Shown piece by piece: positions 27,096-37,589 of a DNA stretch of 64,000 bases. This DNA comes from Kumtagia sp964244725 (GTDB lineage: Bacteria; Pseudomonadota; Alphaproteobacteria; Rhizobiales; Rhizobiaceae). The DNA is taken from positions 62,001-126,000 of the forward strand of contig CAXTJQ010000003.1 of assembly GCA_964244725.1 (NCBI GenBank), written 5' to 3'. The notes under the pieces are model-generated. The model ran no database searches and was not told where the DNA came from. It was given only the letters and a program-made list of their open reading frames with translations. Positions within the stretch are counted from its first letter, which is position 1. Each line of letters begins with the position of its first letter. A program made the translations under genes and the position numbers.

Positions 27096-28319
27096 TTGAA
27101 CAAGGTCGAGATCGCCAAATTGCCGCGCGAGCAGCACTGGATGGGTCCAGCCTCGTCGACCCGAGCGCCGCTCGTTCCGCCGTTGTCGGCGGCGCGCTGG
27201 CTGCTGGTCCTGATCCTTGCGGCGGGCGTGTATTTCTTCCACGGCTTCCTCGTGCCGATGCTCGGCGCGCTGGTCATCGCCTTCGCGAGCTGGCCGATCT
27301 ACAGCCGGCTCTACGTGATGCTGGGCAGGCGCCGCACGCTTTCGGCCGCCGTGGCGATCATCGCCATCCTGATCTTCCTCATCGTGCCGATCGCCTTCGC
27401 GGGAACCTATGCCGTGCAGGAAATTCGCCAATGGATCGGGTGGGCCTACGAGGCGAACCGCAACGGAGCGGCGACTCCGGTCTGGATCGCGACGCTGCCG
27501 TTCGTCGGGGCGTGGCTCGACGGGCAATGGGCGCACTATGTCGGCCACCCCGGCGCGATCGGCGAACTCATCCAGATCGTCAGCGGCGCCAACATCGGCA
27601 ACATCTACCGCGCGCTGCTGGCCGCCGGCGGCGGCGCGTTCAGCCTGCTGCTGACGATCCTGTTCATGCTGATCGCGCTCTTCGTCACCTATCGCGACGG
27701 CGACCGCTTCGCCGCGCAGGTGGACCGTCTCGGCGAACGCATCCTGCCGACCCGCTGGGAGCGCATCTCGCGCGTCGTTCCCGCAACCATCAGCTCCACG
27801 GTCACCGGCATGACGCTGATCGCCATCGGCGAGGGCCTGGTGCTCGGCACCGCCTACTGGATCGCGGGCGTGCCGTCGCCGGTGACGCTCGGCGTCCTCA
27901 CGGGCTTCATGGCCTTGATACCCGGCGGCGCGCCGCTGTCCTTCACCCTCGCATCGGTCTATCTGATTTCGAGCGGCTCGCATGTCGCCGGCATCGGCCT
28001 GTTCATGTGGGGAGCGGTCGAATTGTTCATCGTCGACAAGACGCTGCGTCCCAAACTGGTCGGCGGCCCGATCAAGCTGCCGTTCCTGCCCACCTTTTTC
28101 GGTCTCATCGGCGGCGTGAAGACCATGGGCTTTTTGGGCCTGTTCATCGGACCGGTGCTGATGGCGATCATCGTCGCGATTTGGCGCGAGTGGGTCCGTG
28201 AGGTCGAGATGACGGAAAGCGTGGCGCAGCTCGTGCCGGTCGCCTCGCTCGGCAGTCCGGACGACGAGATGGCGGCGGAATATCGCGCCGAGATCGCGCG
28301 CAAGGCTCAGACCGGGTGA
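27096..28319 (+). CDS. AI-2E family transporter (PerM/YdiK-like)
   Basis: 407-aa membrane protein with about eight helices. The family pattern is visible in FLVPMLGALVIAFASWPIY, LFVTYRDGDRF, ALIPGGAPLSF and FGLIGGVKTMGFLGLFIGPV. Members export AI-2 or act as Na+/H+ antiporters in a few cases; most are uncharacterised. The start is TTG 27096, chosen because GGAGG lies seven bases upstream. It ends overlapping the convergent EamA gene by 13 bases. Confidence 0.88.
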   Translation: MNKVEIAKLPREQHWMGPASSTRAPLVPPLSAARWLLVLILAAGVYFFHGFLVPMLGALVIAFASWPIYSRLYVMLGRRRTLSAAVAIIAILIFLIVPIAFAGTYAVQEIRQWIGWAYEANRNGAATPVWIATLPFVGAWLDGQWAHYVGHPGAIGELIQIVSGANIGNIYRALLAAGGGAFSLLLTILFMLIALFVTYRDGDRFAAQVDRLGERILPTRWERISRVVPATISSTVTGMTLIAIGEGLVLGTAYWIAGVPSPVTLGVLTGFMALIPGGAPLSFTLASVYLISSGSHVAGIGLFMWGAVELFIVDKTLRPKLVGGPIKLPFLPTFFGLIGGVKTMGFLGLFIGPVLMAIIVAIWREWVREVEMTESVAQLVPVASLGSPDDEMAAEYRAEIARKAQTG

Positions 28320-29203
28320 CGCGGCGCGCGAACGGCCGCTCGCCGTTTGCCGCACGTCAGTTGCCATGCCGAATGCGCCATCAGCGCGGCGATCAGCATG
28401 ACGCCGCCGATCACGCTGGCTCGGCTAGGCCGTTCAGCGAAGATCATCCAGACCCACACCGGCGCGAGCACCGTCTCCAGCAGGTAGAACATCGCGACCT
28501 CGGGTCCGGACAGGTATTTCGGCCCGTTGGCGAGGCAGAAGAACGAAATCGGCATCACGACGGCGCCGTTGAAGACGATCCACCAGGGTGCGTTCACGGC
28601 GAAGCCGTGGCCGGCGACCATGAACAGCGTGACGAGAAACGGGAACAGGACGCCCACCAGCGCGGTGAAACCCATATCCTCGCCGCTTGACCGGCTGATC
28701 GTGATCGCGCAGGCGATGCAGAACGACGAGCCCAGGGCCAGGAGGTCGCCCGGCAAAGAGCCGTTGCCGACGCTGCCGGCGACGATGATGAACACGCCGC
28801 CGAGCATGACGGTCATGGCGAGCCAGGTCGCGGCCGCCGGCCGCTCGCCGAGGAACAGCCAGGACAGGACGGCCGCGAACATCGTGTTCAGGGCGAGGAT
28901 GAACACCAGATTGGCGGTCGAGGTGTTGAAGACGGCCAGCGTGAAGCAGATCGACCCCAGGCCGTAGAGCAGGGCCACGATCAGCCCGGCCCTGCCGGGA
29001 ATGAGCTTTGGCGCGTTCCTGCTGAACAGCCGCCAAATCGCCCAGATGGCGAGCGCCGCGACGAAGGTGGTCGCGCTGCGCAGCATGAGGATCGACCAGG
29101 CTTCGCCGTCGGCCAGGCGGATCAGCGGGATATCGACGGTCAGCACGAGGCCGCCCAATGCCGTCAGAAGCAGCCCCTTCTTGTGGTTGGAACGATTGAT
29201 CAT
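28307..29203 (-). CDS. EamA/DMT family transporter
   Basis: 298-aa, ten-helix drug/metabolite transporter made of two EamA repeats (about residues 10-145 and 155-285). Typical parts include FNTSTANLVFILALNTMFAAVLSWLFLGERP closing the first repeat and VWMIFAERPSRASVIGGVMLI closing the second. Substrate unknown. It lies 34 bases downstream of bpt on the same strand, so co-transcription is likely. Confidence 0.9.
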   Translation of the reverse strand: MINRSNHKKGLLLTALGGLVLTVDIPLIRLADGEAWSILMLRSATTFVAALAIWAIWRLFSRNAPKLIPGRAGLIVALLYGLGSICFTLAVFNTSTANLVFILALNTMFAAVLSWLFLGERPAAATWLAMTVMLGGVFIIVAGSVGNGSLPGDLLALGSSFCIACAITISRSSGEDMGFTALVGVLFPFLVTLFMVAGHGFAVNAPWWIVFNGAVVMPISFFCLANGPKYLSGPEVAMFYLLETVLAPVWVWMIFAERPSRASVIGGVMLIAALMAHSAWQLTCGKRRAAVRAPRHPV

Positions 29204-29237
29204 CGCGGCGTTCCGCCGGCGGCCGCGCGCCGGCCGA

Positions 29238-30002
29238 CTATCGATCCGGCGGCTGCTGGAACCGCTCCCAGCCGCGCGGACCGAGATGTTCCTGCGGCGC
29301 GAAGCGGACCTTGTAGTTCATCTTGCGCGACCCGTTGACCCAATAGCCGAGATAGACGTGGGGCAGGCCGGCGGCGCGCGCGCGCGCGATGTGGTCGAGG
29401 ATCATGAAGGTGCCGAGCGAACGGTCCTCCAGCGCCGGATCGAAATAGGAATAGACCATGGACAGCCCGTCGGCCATCTTGTCCGACAACGCCAGCGCCA
29501 TCAACTCGCCCCGGCCCCGGCCGGTCATGAAGCTGTCGGGGCCGCGCCGGCGGTATTCGATGACCTTGGTGTCGACATGCGTGTCCTCGATCATCATCGC
29601 ATAATCGAGGACGGACATCTCCGACATGCCTCCACGCCGGTGGCGGGCGTCGAGATAGGTGCGGAAGAGCGAATATTGTTCGGTCGAGGGCTGGGCGTCG
29701 TGCATGGCGCCCACCAGGTCGGCGTTGCGCGCGCTCACCCGGCGCATGTTGCGCGTGGGCCTGAATTCGTCGACCAGGATCCGCACCGAGACGCAGGAGC
29801 GGCATGATTCGCACGCCGGCCGGTAGGCGATGTTCTGCGAGCGCCGGAACCCGCCTTGCGTCAGCAAGTCGTTCATTCCCGGCGCCTTGTCGCCGACAAG
29901 GTGCGTGAACACCTTCCGTTCGAACTGGCCCTCGATGTAGGGGCAGGGCGACGGCGCGGTCAGGAAGAACTGCGGCGACGGCGTCGGAGAGAAATGGGTC
30001 AT
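29238..30002 (-). CDS. bpt: aspartate/glutamate leucyl-transferase (Bpt; arginyl-transferase family)
   Basis: 254-aa enzyme that adds leucine from Leu-tRNA to N-terminal Asp or Glu, marking proteins for ClpS/ClpAP degradation. The N-terminal half holds CPYIEGQFERKVFTHL and the Cys cluster ACESCRSC. The C-terminal GNAT-like half holds GTFMILDHIARARAAGLPHVYLGYWV and MNYKVRFAPQE. Length is as expected for the bacterial Bpt/Ate1 branch. Confidence 0.93.
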   Translation of the reverse strand: MTHFSPTPSPQFFLTAPSPCPYIEGQFERKVFTHLVGDKAPGMNDLLTQGGFRRSQNIAYRPACESCRSCVSVRILVDEFRPTRNMRRVSARNADLVGAMHDAQPSTEQYSLFRTYLDARHRRGGMSEMSVLDYAMMIEDTHVDTKVIEYRRRGPDSFMTGRGRGELMALALSDKMADGLSMVYSYFDPALEDRSLGTFMILDHIARARAAGLPHVYLGYWVNGSRKMNYKVRFAPQEHLGPRGWERFQQPPDR

Positions 30003-30111
30003 GCGGATCGAGTGGGTCCCACGAATCGTACTACCATGTCCTCAACCGCGAAAAATTCAATCGAAGAATTCTGAAAGAGAACCCGTTGGCTTCGGCTCCA
30101 GCCGGCCATGT

Positions 30112-30582
30112 TCAACGATCGCTGCGCGCGACGACCGTGCACAGCAGCAGATCGTGGAGCGTACGCTTTCGGTCGGTGAAGAGCGTCGCGAGCAGCACCA
30201 GGGGAGTGAGAAGCACATTGGCCGACCAGAACAGGACCGTGTGGACGACCGCGGTCAAGCCGTCGATCCTCCGGCCGTCGAGCCTCTCGAGGCGAATGCC
30301 CATCGCGCGCATGCCGATGGTCGCCTGCCTTGCGCTGCCGAGCGTGTTCCAGACGTAGAGCCCCGCGACCAGAGGACCGAGGATCCCGAACAGGCTCCAG
30401 CCCAGGCCGAAGGTGACGAGGCCGAGCAGGGCAACGACGAGACCGAACGGGACCAGCAGCAGCGCGACGATCGCATAGTCGAGAAGAAACGCGAGGATCC
30501 GCCGCGTCCGCACGCCGGCATAGGCGCTTCGGTCGCCCAGGCGCCCGCCTGAAATTTCGCCGTTCAGCACGGTATCGTTCAT
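30112..30582 (-). CDS. RDD family membrane protein
   Basis: 156-aa protein with three or four helices. The RDD start is RTRRILAFLLDYAIVALLLVPFG (Arg/Asp positions conserved), and it ends with FTDRKRTLHDLLLCTVV, also family-typical. Start ATG 30582 is favoured by GAGG seven bases upstream; the frame is open to 30672. Function of RDD proteins is mostly unknown, with some acting in ion transport. Divergent from sthA. Confidence 0.85.
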   Translation of the reverse strand: MNDTVLNGEISGGRLGDRSAYAGVRTRRILAFLLDYAIVALLLVPFGLVVALLGLVTFGLGWSLFGILGPLVAGLYVWNTLGSARQATIGMRAMGIRLERLDGRRIDGLTAVVHTVLFWSANVLLTPLVLLATLFTDRKRTLHDLLLCTVVARSDR

Positions 30583-30771
30583 GTCGAACCTCATCGCCGG
30601 CTCGGTGCGGCCGCCGTCATCAGATGGTGAAGGTCCGTCCGATATCAAGCGCGGGGCGCGCGCTGTCTTCATTCGCGCCTGGGGATGGCCCTGCGTTTAG
30701 GCGATTGAACGCGATCCCGTTTTGTCGTTATTTGCAGCGCAGCGCGGATCGCCGCTGCGCGGGGAAAACCG

Positions 30772-32163
30772 ATGGACAGTTACGATCTGGTGGTGATCGG
30801 CAGCGGCCCCTCAGGCCGCCGCGCCGCCGTGCAGGCGGCAAAGCTCGGCAAATCGGTGCTGGTGGTCGACAAGGGCCGGAGGCTCGGCGGCGTGTCCGTC
30901 CATACCGGCACCATCCCCTCCAAGACGCTGCGCGAGACCGTCCTTAACCTGTCCGGCTGGCGCGAACGCGGTTTCTACGGCCGAGGCTACCGCGTCAAGC
31001 AGGACATCCTGATGGGCGACCTGATCGCGCGCCTGCACAAGACGCTCGATCACGAGGTCGAGGTGCTGCAGCATCAGTTCATGCGCAACGCGGTGCGCAG
31101 CGTGAAGGCCACCGCCAAATTGATCGACACCAACCGCGTCAGCCTGACCGCCGAAAACGGCGTGCTCAGCGAGGCGCAATTCGCCAACGCGTTGATTTCG
31201 GTCGGCACGCGCCCGCATCGGCCCGAACAGATTCCGTTCGACAAGCTGCGCATCTTCGACAGTGACGACATACTCGAACTCGAAACGCTCCCGCGCACGC
31301 TGACGGTCGTCGGCGGCGGCGTGATCGGCGTCGAATATGCCACCATCTTCTCGGCTCTCGACGTTCCCGTCACGCTGATCGAGCCGCGCAGCACGATCCT
31401 CGATTTCGTCGACCGCGAACTGGTCGACGACTTCATCCACCAGATGCGCGACCGCGGCATGACGATCCGTCTCGGCGCCGCCGTGCAGGAGGTCAAGTCG
31501 CTGCCGCACGGCGTCGAGACGACGCTCGCCGACGGCCGGGTCGTGCGAACCGACATCCTGCTCTATGCCGCCGGCCGCAGCGGCAATGTCGGTAGCCTCG
31601 GCCTGGAGGCGCTCGGCATCGCGTCGGATCCGCGCGGCCGCATCGTCGTCGACCCGCATACGTTCCAGACCTCGGTGCCCAACATCTACGCCACCGGCGA
31701 CGTCATCGGCTTTCCCAGCCTGGCCTCGACGTCGATGGAGCAGGGCCGCGTGGCCGCCTGCCACGCCTTCGGCATCCCCCTGCCGCCGCCGCCCGAGACC
31801 TTTCCGTACGGCATCTACGCGGTGCCCGAAATTTCGACTGTGGGACTGTCGGAGGAGCAGGTGCGCGAAAGCGGCGAAGCCTACGAATGCGGCGTGGCGC
31901 GCTTCCGCGAGACCTCGCGCGGCCACATCATGGGCGTCGATTCCGGTTTCCTGAAGCTGATCTTCTCGCTCGCCACGCGCCGCCTGCTCGGCGCGCACAT
32001 TGTCGGCGAAGGCGCGACGGAGCTGATCCACATCGGCCAGGCGGTGATCAATCTGCGCGGCACGGTCGACTTCTTCGTCAACAACACCTTCAACTATCCG
32101 ACGCTCGCCGAGGCCTACAAGATCGCCGGCCTCGACGCCTGGAACCGCATGGGCCGGGGCTAG
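30772..32163 (+). CDS. sthA: Si-specific NAD(P)+ transhydrogenase (soluble, SthA)
   Basis: 463-aa flavoprotein that moves reducing equivalents between NADPH and NAD+. The FAD-binding start is YDLVVIGSGPSGRRAAVQAAKLG and the NAD(P)-binding loop is VVGGGVIGVEYATIF. The region where disulfide oxidoreductases have CxxxxC reads HTGTIPSKTLRE with no Cys pair, which is the SthA signature. The C-terminal dimer domain ends in NYPTLAEAYKIAGLD. Confidence 0.94.
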   Translation: MDSYDLVVIGSGPSGRRAAVQAAKLGKSVLVVDKGRRLGGVSVHTGTIPSKTLRETVLNLSGWRERGFYGRGYRVKQDILMGDLIARLHKTLDHEVEVLQHQFMRNAVRSVKATAKLIDTNRVSLTAENGVLSEAQFANALISVGTRPHRPEQIPFDKLRIFDSDDILELETLPRTLTVVGGGVIGVEYATIFSALDVPVTLIEPRSTILDFVDRELVDDFIHQMRDRGMTIRLGAAVQEVKSLPHGVETTLADGRVVRTDILLYAAGRSGNVGSLGLEALGIASDPRGRIVVDPHTFQTSVPNIYATGDVIGFPSLASTSMEQGRVAACHAFGIPLPPPPETFPYGIYAVPEISTVGLSEEQVRESGEAYECGVARFRETSRGHIMGVDSGFLKLIFSLATRRLLGAHIVGEGATELIHIGQAVINLRGTVDFFVNNTFNYPTLAEAYKIAGLDAWNRMGRG

Positions 32164-32247
32164 GATGATTGGGGATCATGGCTCTCACCATTCCTTTCCG
32201 GGCGCCTGCGGCTATCTTGTCGGGAAACGGACGGGAATGAACGGACC

Positions 32248-32610
32248 TTGGACACCTTGAAGGCGCGGCGCGTCCTGATCGTCGAGGACGAAGCTCTCGT
32301 GGCGATGCTTGTCGAGGAGATGCTGACCGACCTTGGCTTCGAAGTCGTCGGCCCCGCGATGCGTCTGCAACGAGCCCTGCAACTCGCGCGGCAGGAAGAT
32401 TTCGACGTCGCCGTCCTTGATGTGAACCTGGCCAACGAACAGTCCTTTCCGGTGGCGGAGGCGCTGCGCGAGCGCGGCATCCCGTTCATCTTCGCGACGG
32501 GCTATGGCTCGAAGGGGCTGACGGAGACCTTTCGGGACAGCATCACGCTGCAAAAACCGTTCGAAGCGCGGCAACTCGAACAGGCGCTTTCGCGGGCGAT
32601 CGGGTCATGA
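32248..32610 (+). CDS. single-domain response regulator
   Basis: 120-aa receiver domain without output domain. Acidic pair E13-D14, phospho-acceptor D58 in AVLDVNL, Thr in FIFATGYG and Lys in LQKPF are all present. Start is TTG 32248; no ATG fits. It sits 70 bases before an HWE-type histidine kinase on the same strand, a pairing common in Hyphomicrobiales, where such receivers can act as phosphate sinks or anti-anti-sigma relays. Which of these applies is unknown. Confidence 0.9.
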   Translation: MDTLKARRVLIVEDEALVAMLVEEMLTDLGFEVVGPAMRLQRALQLARQEDFDVAVLDVNLANEQSFPVAEALRERGIPFIFATGYGSKGLTETFRDSITLQKPFEARQLEQALSRAIGS

Positions 32611-32680
32611 GCCGACCGGCGCCGGCGACCCCGGCGCTTCTTGAGAGCGACCCGCTTGCCGTTCCAGTCCTGCGGCAACT

Positions 32681-34747
32681 ATGGTGCCGGATTGTCCACG
32701 ACGGCGGGGGTCGGTTTTGCGTCGTCGATCAGCTCGATTGCACCTGCTGGGATTGATTGCCGCGGCGGTCCTTCCGGTCTGGCTTTTCGCCGCCTATCTC
32801 CTCACCCAATTCGCCGTCAACGAGCAGGACCGATTCGAACGCGAGGCTCTGCGCGTGGCGCGGCAGGTGTCGCTCTTGGTCGAAAGCGACCTCGCCAACC
32901 TGGTGGCGGTGATCGAGGGCCTGGCCAAATCCGACGCGCTTTCAGGCGGCGACCTGAAGACGCTGCATGCGCAAGCCGTCCGGCTCGTGCAGGGGACCGA
33001 CCGTGCGATCCTGCTGCGCGATGGCGACGGCCGGCAGATCTTCAATACGCAATTGTCCTTTGATGCGCCGCTGCCGCGCGCGCCGGCCCTTTCGCCGATG
33101 GACCGCTCGAGGATCGAGGCCGGCGCTCCGATAGTCAGCGGCGTATTCGCCAATCCGGTCTCCGGCGAGTATCGCATCGCCGTCGCGCGCGCGGTGCGCG
33201 GACCCAAGGGCGAGGACTGGCTCCTGGCGATCACCGTTCCGACCAAGCGGATCCGCGACGTGTTCCAGCCGGCCGTGCCGCCGGGCTGGACCATCGGCGT
33301 CGGCGATCGTGATGGCGCCTATGTCGCCCGGTCGCAGCGGCACGAGGAGATGACCGGCAAGCCGGGTCTGCCGGAATACCTCAAGGAAATCGTCGGCCGC
33401 GCCGGCACCTTCACCTCGCGCAATTTCCAGGGCGTGACGCTGCTGGCCGGCTATTATCGCTCGCCCGTCTCCGACTGGTTCTACACCGCCAATATTCCCC
33501 TGTCGGTCGTGCAGGCGCCGCTCTGGCGGTCCGTCGCGGCGATCGTCGCCATCGGTCTGATGGCGATGCTGGTTTCGCTCGCGCTCGCCTATATCGTGGG
33601 CAAGAGTTTCACCAAGGCCGCGGCCGATCTCGCCGCCCGCGCCGAGGCGCTGGGGCACGGCCGCCCCGTGACCGCGCTGTCGACCAGCGTTTCGGAATTC
33701 GGCGTCATCGGCGACGCTCTCAAGACGGCCGAACGCACGCTCGCCGAACGCGCCAGCGAACTCCGGACGGTGATCGAGACCGTGCCCGCCGCGGTGTGGT
33801 TCACCTATGACCCGCAGGCGCGGCAGGTCATCCGCAATCGGTTCGCCGCCGAACTGATGGGCTTGGCGACCGCCAACCGCCGGACGTTCGGCGCCCCGGA
33901 CGAAGTCATCGATACGATCGCGCTGAAGGACGGCCAGACCGTGAGCCGGGACGATCGGCCGCTGAGCCGCGCCATGCGCGGCGCGCAGACCGACAACGAG
34001 GAGTTCGCCTACATCATTCCAGGCGGCATCGAGCGGATCCTGCTCACGAGCGCGCGTCCGATCCTCGATTCCGCGGGCGCGATCATCGGCGCGGTGCAGA
34101 TCAGCCTCGACATCACGGAGCGCAAGCGCGGCGAGGAACAGCGCAGGCTGCTGGTCAACGAACTCAACCATCGGGTGAAGAACACGCTGGCCGTCGTCCA
34201 GTCGATCGCCAGCCAGACGCTGCGCAGCGCCGTCAGCCTGCCCGAGGCCGGACGGGCCTTATCGAGCCGGCTCGTGTCGCTTGCCAAAGCGCACGATATT
34301 CTCACCCAGGAAAATTGGAGCGGCGCCGATCTCAATGAACTCCTGGTCGCATCTCTCGCACCGCATGCCGAGCTCGGCCGCTTCCATCTCTCAGGAACAG
34401 GGGTCTGGCTGCCGCCCAACATCGCTCTATCGCTGGCCCTCGCGGTGCATGAGCTCGCCACCAACGCAATCAAATATGGCGCATTGTCGACCGAAACGGG
34501 TAGCGTCTCGATCGCCTGGACGGTGGACGACGGCGCGGAGCAGCGGCCGCTCCGCATCGAGTGGCGCGAGCGGGGCGGGCCGCCGGTGACGCCGACGGAG
34601 CGCAAGGGGTTCGGCACGCGACTGCTCGAGAGAATTCTCGACCCCGAGTCGCGTGGACGCGTCGAAATCGGTTTCGAGCCGGCCGGCGTCGTCTGCTTGC
34701 TCAGGCTCGATCTCGGTGCGCCGGCCGATTTGCCCGGCGGGCGCTGA
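32681..34747 (+). CDS. HWE-family sensor histidine kinase with periplasmic sensor and PAS domain
   Basis: 688-aa kinase. A first helix (about residues 22-44) and a second near 285-310 flank a ~240-residue periplasmic dCache-like sensor. A PAS region (about 365-485) follows, ending in SLDITERKRGEEQRR. The phospho-acceptor is H497 in NELNHRVKNTLAVVQSIASQTLR. The HWE marks are the His of HELATNAIKYGALS and IEWRERGGPP. This family often serves light or general-stress signalling. ATG 32681 has no clear ribosome site; a TTG near 32716 is an alternative. Confidence 0.9.
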   Translation: MVPDCPRRRGSVLRRRSARLHLLGLIAAAVLPVWLFAAYLLTQFAVNEQDRFEREALRVARQVSLLVESDLANLVAVIEGLAKSDALSGGDLKTLHAQAVRLVQGTDRAILLRDGDGRQIFNTQLSFDAPLPRAPALSPMDRSRIEAGAPIVSGVFANPVSGEYRIAVARAVRGPKGEDWLLAITVPTKRIRDVFQPAVPPGWTIGVGDRDGAYVARSQRHEEMTGKPGLPEYLKEIVGRAGTFTSRNFQGVTLLAGYYRSPVSDWFYTANIPLSVVQAPLWRSVAAIVAIGLMAMLVSLALAYIVGKSFTKAAADLAARAEALGHGRPVTALSTSVSEFGVIGDALKTAERTLAERASELRTVIETVPAAVWFTYDPQARQVIRNRFAAELMGLATANRRTFGAPDEVIDTIALKDGQTVSRDDRPLSRAMRGAQTDNEEFAYIIPGGIERILLTSARPILDSAGAIIGAVQISLDITERKRGEEQRRLLVNELNHRVKNTLAVVQSIASQTLRSAVSLPEAGRALSSRLVSLAKAHDILTQENWSGADLNELLVASLAPHAELGRFHLSGTGVWLPPNIALSLALAVHELATNAIKYGALSTETGSVSIAWTVDDGAEQRPLRIEWRERGGPPVTPTERKGFGTRLLERILDPESRGRVEIGFEPAGVVCLLRLDLGAPADLPGGR

Positions 34748-34776
34748 AGCCGTCGAGCCATGCCGCCATCGCGCCC

Positions 34777-35820
<1,044 letters not shown>

Positions 35821-35953
35821 TCTCCCGGACCCGTGCTTCTATCTCGCGCCGCCCGCGCCGCCAAGCGTCCTCCGCGCGATCCACACGATGTCTTCCGCAT
35901 GGCGACGTCTTGCTCTAGCACTGCTCGTCCATGGCAACCGGAATCGCCAGCAC

Positions 35954-37000
35954 ATGAATTTCGGCGGCGGAGACGCGATCCGTTTCGAACGCCGCGGCAA
36001 GGCCGGGGTGGTGACGCTGGCGCGTCCGGCCGCGCTCAACGCGCTCACCCATGCGATGGTGCTCGCCTTGTCGAAGGCGCTGGCGTTCTGGGCGAAAGAC
36101 GGCGATGTCGATCTGGTGCTCATGACGGCGGAGGGCCGGGCGTTCTGCGCCGGCGGCGATGTGCTGCATATCGACCAGGCCAGGAGAGCTGGACGCCCGA
36201 CCGTCGATTTCTTCGCCGACGAATACCGCCTTGTGGCGCAGATCGCACGGTTTCCGAAGCCCTATCTGTCCCTGATCGACGGCATCGTCATGGGTGGCGG
36301 CGTCGGCATCGCCATCCACGGATCGCACCGGGTCGTGACGGAAAGGGCGATCATGGCCATGCCGGAGGCGGCGCTCGGCTTCTTCCCCGATGTCGGCGGC
36401 AGCTTCTTCCTGTCGCGCCTGAAAGGCAGCTACGGCCTGTATCTGGGCCTCACCGGCGCGCGCATCCGGGCTGGCGAAGCGCTTCGCGCCGGGCTCGCCA
36501 CGCATGCGGTCCGGTCGGGCGACCACAAAGCCATCATCGACCAGCTCTGCGCCGGCGCACCCATCGACAAGACGCTGAGACGCTTCGCCTGGATGCCGAA
36601 CAGCGTGTTGGACGAGGCATCGCTGTTGACGATCGCAAGACTGTTTTCGCGCAATACGCTCGGCGACCTGATGCGCGGCCTGCGGCAAGCGGGGGATCAC
36701 GGCGATCCGATCGCCGCGAAATCGCTTGAGGCGATCGGCCTCGCATCGCCCACGAGCATCGCCGTGACCTTTCGGCAGATCGACACCGGCGCCATGCTCG
36801 AGATCGACGAGTGCATGAGAATGGAATTCCGGATCGCGAACCGCTTCCTGGCCGGCGCCGATTTCTTCGAGGGCATCCGCGCTGCGGTCATCGACAAGGA
36901 CTCATCGCCTCGCTGGCGTCCGGCCTCGCTGGACCTGCTCGCCGAGCCCGAAATAGAAGCCTATTTCGCACCGCTGCCCGGCGGAGACTTGCGCCTGTGA
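35954..37000 (+). CDS. enoyl-CoA hydratase/isomerase family, 3-hydroxyisobutyryl-CoA hydrolase-like
   Basis: 348-aa crotonase-fold protein. The oxyanion loop is FCAGGDVLHIDQ, and VMGGGVGIAIHGSHRVVTERAIMAMPEAALGFFPDVGGSFFLSRL is the strongly conserved block of 3-hydroxyisobutyryl-CoA hydrolases in valine breakdown. The C-terminal extension of ~100 residues (SSPRWRP at the end) fits that subgroup rather than simple hydratases. The start at ATG 35954 has only a weak ribosome site. It overlaps the next gene (GTGA). Confidence 0.85.
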   Translation: MNFGGGDAIRFERRGKAGVVTLARPAALNALTHAMVLALSKALAFWAKDGDVDLVLMTAEGRAFCAGGDVLHIDQARRAGRPTVDFFADEYRLVAQIARFPKPYLSLIDGIVMGGGVGIAIHGSHRVVTERAIMAMPEAALGFFPDVGGSFFLSRLKGSYGLYLGLTGARIRAGEALRAGLATHAVRSGDHKAIIDQLCAGAPIDKTLRRFAWMPNSVLDEASLLTIARLFSRNTLGDLMRGLRQAGDHGDPIAAKSLEAIGLASPTSIAVTFRQIDTGAMLEIDECMRMEFRIANRFLAGADFFEGIRAAVIDKDSSPRWRPASLDLLAEPEIEAYFAPLPGGDLRL

Positions 37001-37425
37001 ACGAGACCGTGACCCGGACGCCGGCTTTCGGCCCGACCACCGTCGAAATCCTGTTCGTCTGGTTCCAGCGCATCATGGCCGTCTACTGCCTGACTTTCGG
37101 CATGCTTTATTGGGTCCGGCTGATCGGAATCTACCCTGGCGTCCTGTGGCGCTTCGACCTGATGCCGATCCACTGGCAGGTGGTGAGCGTGATGCTGGCG
37201 GGATTCTTCCCCTTCGCGGCTGCCGGCCTCTGGATGCTGGCCTCCTGGGGTCCGGTCATATGGTTCATCTGCGCGGCGACCGAGACCGTCATGTACGCGG
37301 CCTATCCAAATCTGTTCGGTGAGCGCCTGGCGGTTGTCGGATCGCATCTTTTCGCCGCCGCGCTCTATGCAACGTTCCGGCTGGTGATGCATATTCAGAA
37401 GCGGCGGGCGGCCCGCCAGGGTTAA
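36997..37425 (+). CDS. DUF6163-like small membrane protein
   Basis: 142-aa protein with four hydrophobic helices (about residues 22-45, 62-80, 83-102 and 110-130), cytoplasmic basic tail HIQKRRAARQG. GTG start overlaps the preceding stop. I recognise it as the membrane protein commonly found next to ldtR in Hyphomicrobiales; its role is unknown. The position hints at the cell envelope. Confidence 0.7.
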   Translation: MNETVTRTPAFGPTTVEILFVWFQRIMAVYCLTFGMLYWVRLIGIYPGVLWRFDLMPIHWQVVSVMLAGFFPFAAAGLWMLASWGPVIWFICAATETVMYAAYPNLFGERLAVVGSHLFAAALYATFRLVMHIQKRRAARQG

Positions 37426-37477
37426 CAAACCTTGCGGTCTTGGCTCCAGGTTAACTATCGGTCGAAACCTCTTCGCG

Positions 37478-37492
37478 TTAACGATATTTTAG
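37478..37492 (+). promoter_or_regulatory. CtrA-like site upstream of ldtR
   Basis: TTAA-N7-TTAG, one mismatch from the CtrA full site TTAA-N7-TTAA, 98 bases before the ldtR start. Two further GTTAAC half-site-like words occur at 37421 and 37450. Inferred from motif only. Confidence 0.25.
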
Positions 37493-37589
37493 GGCTGGCG
37501 TTTAAGTCGAATTTTATGGGTATTCGCTACGGTCGCAATCAAGGTGACACACAAGAAAGTCACTTGGCGACAAACGAGAGGCGAAGAAA

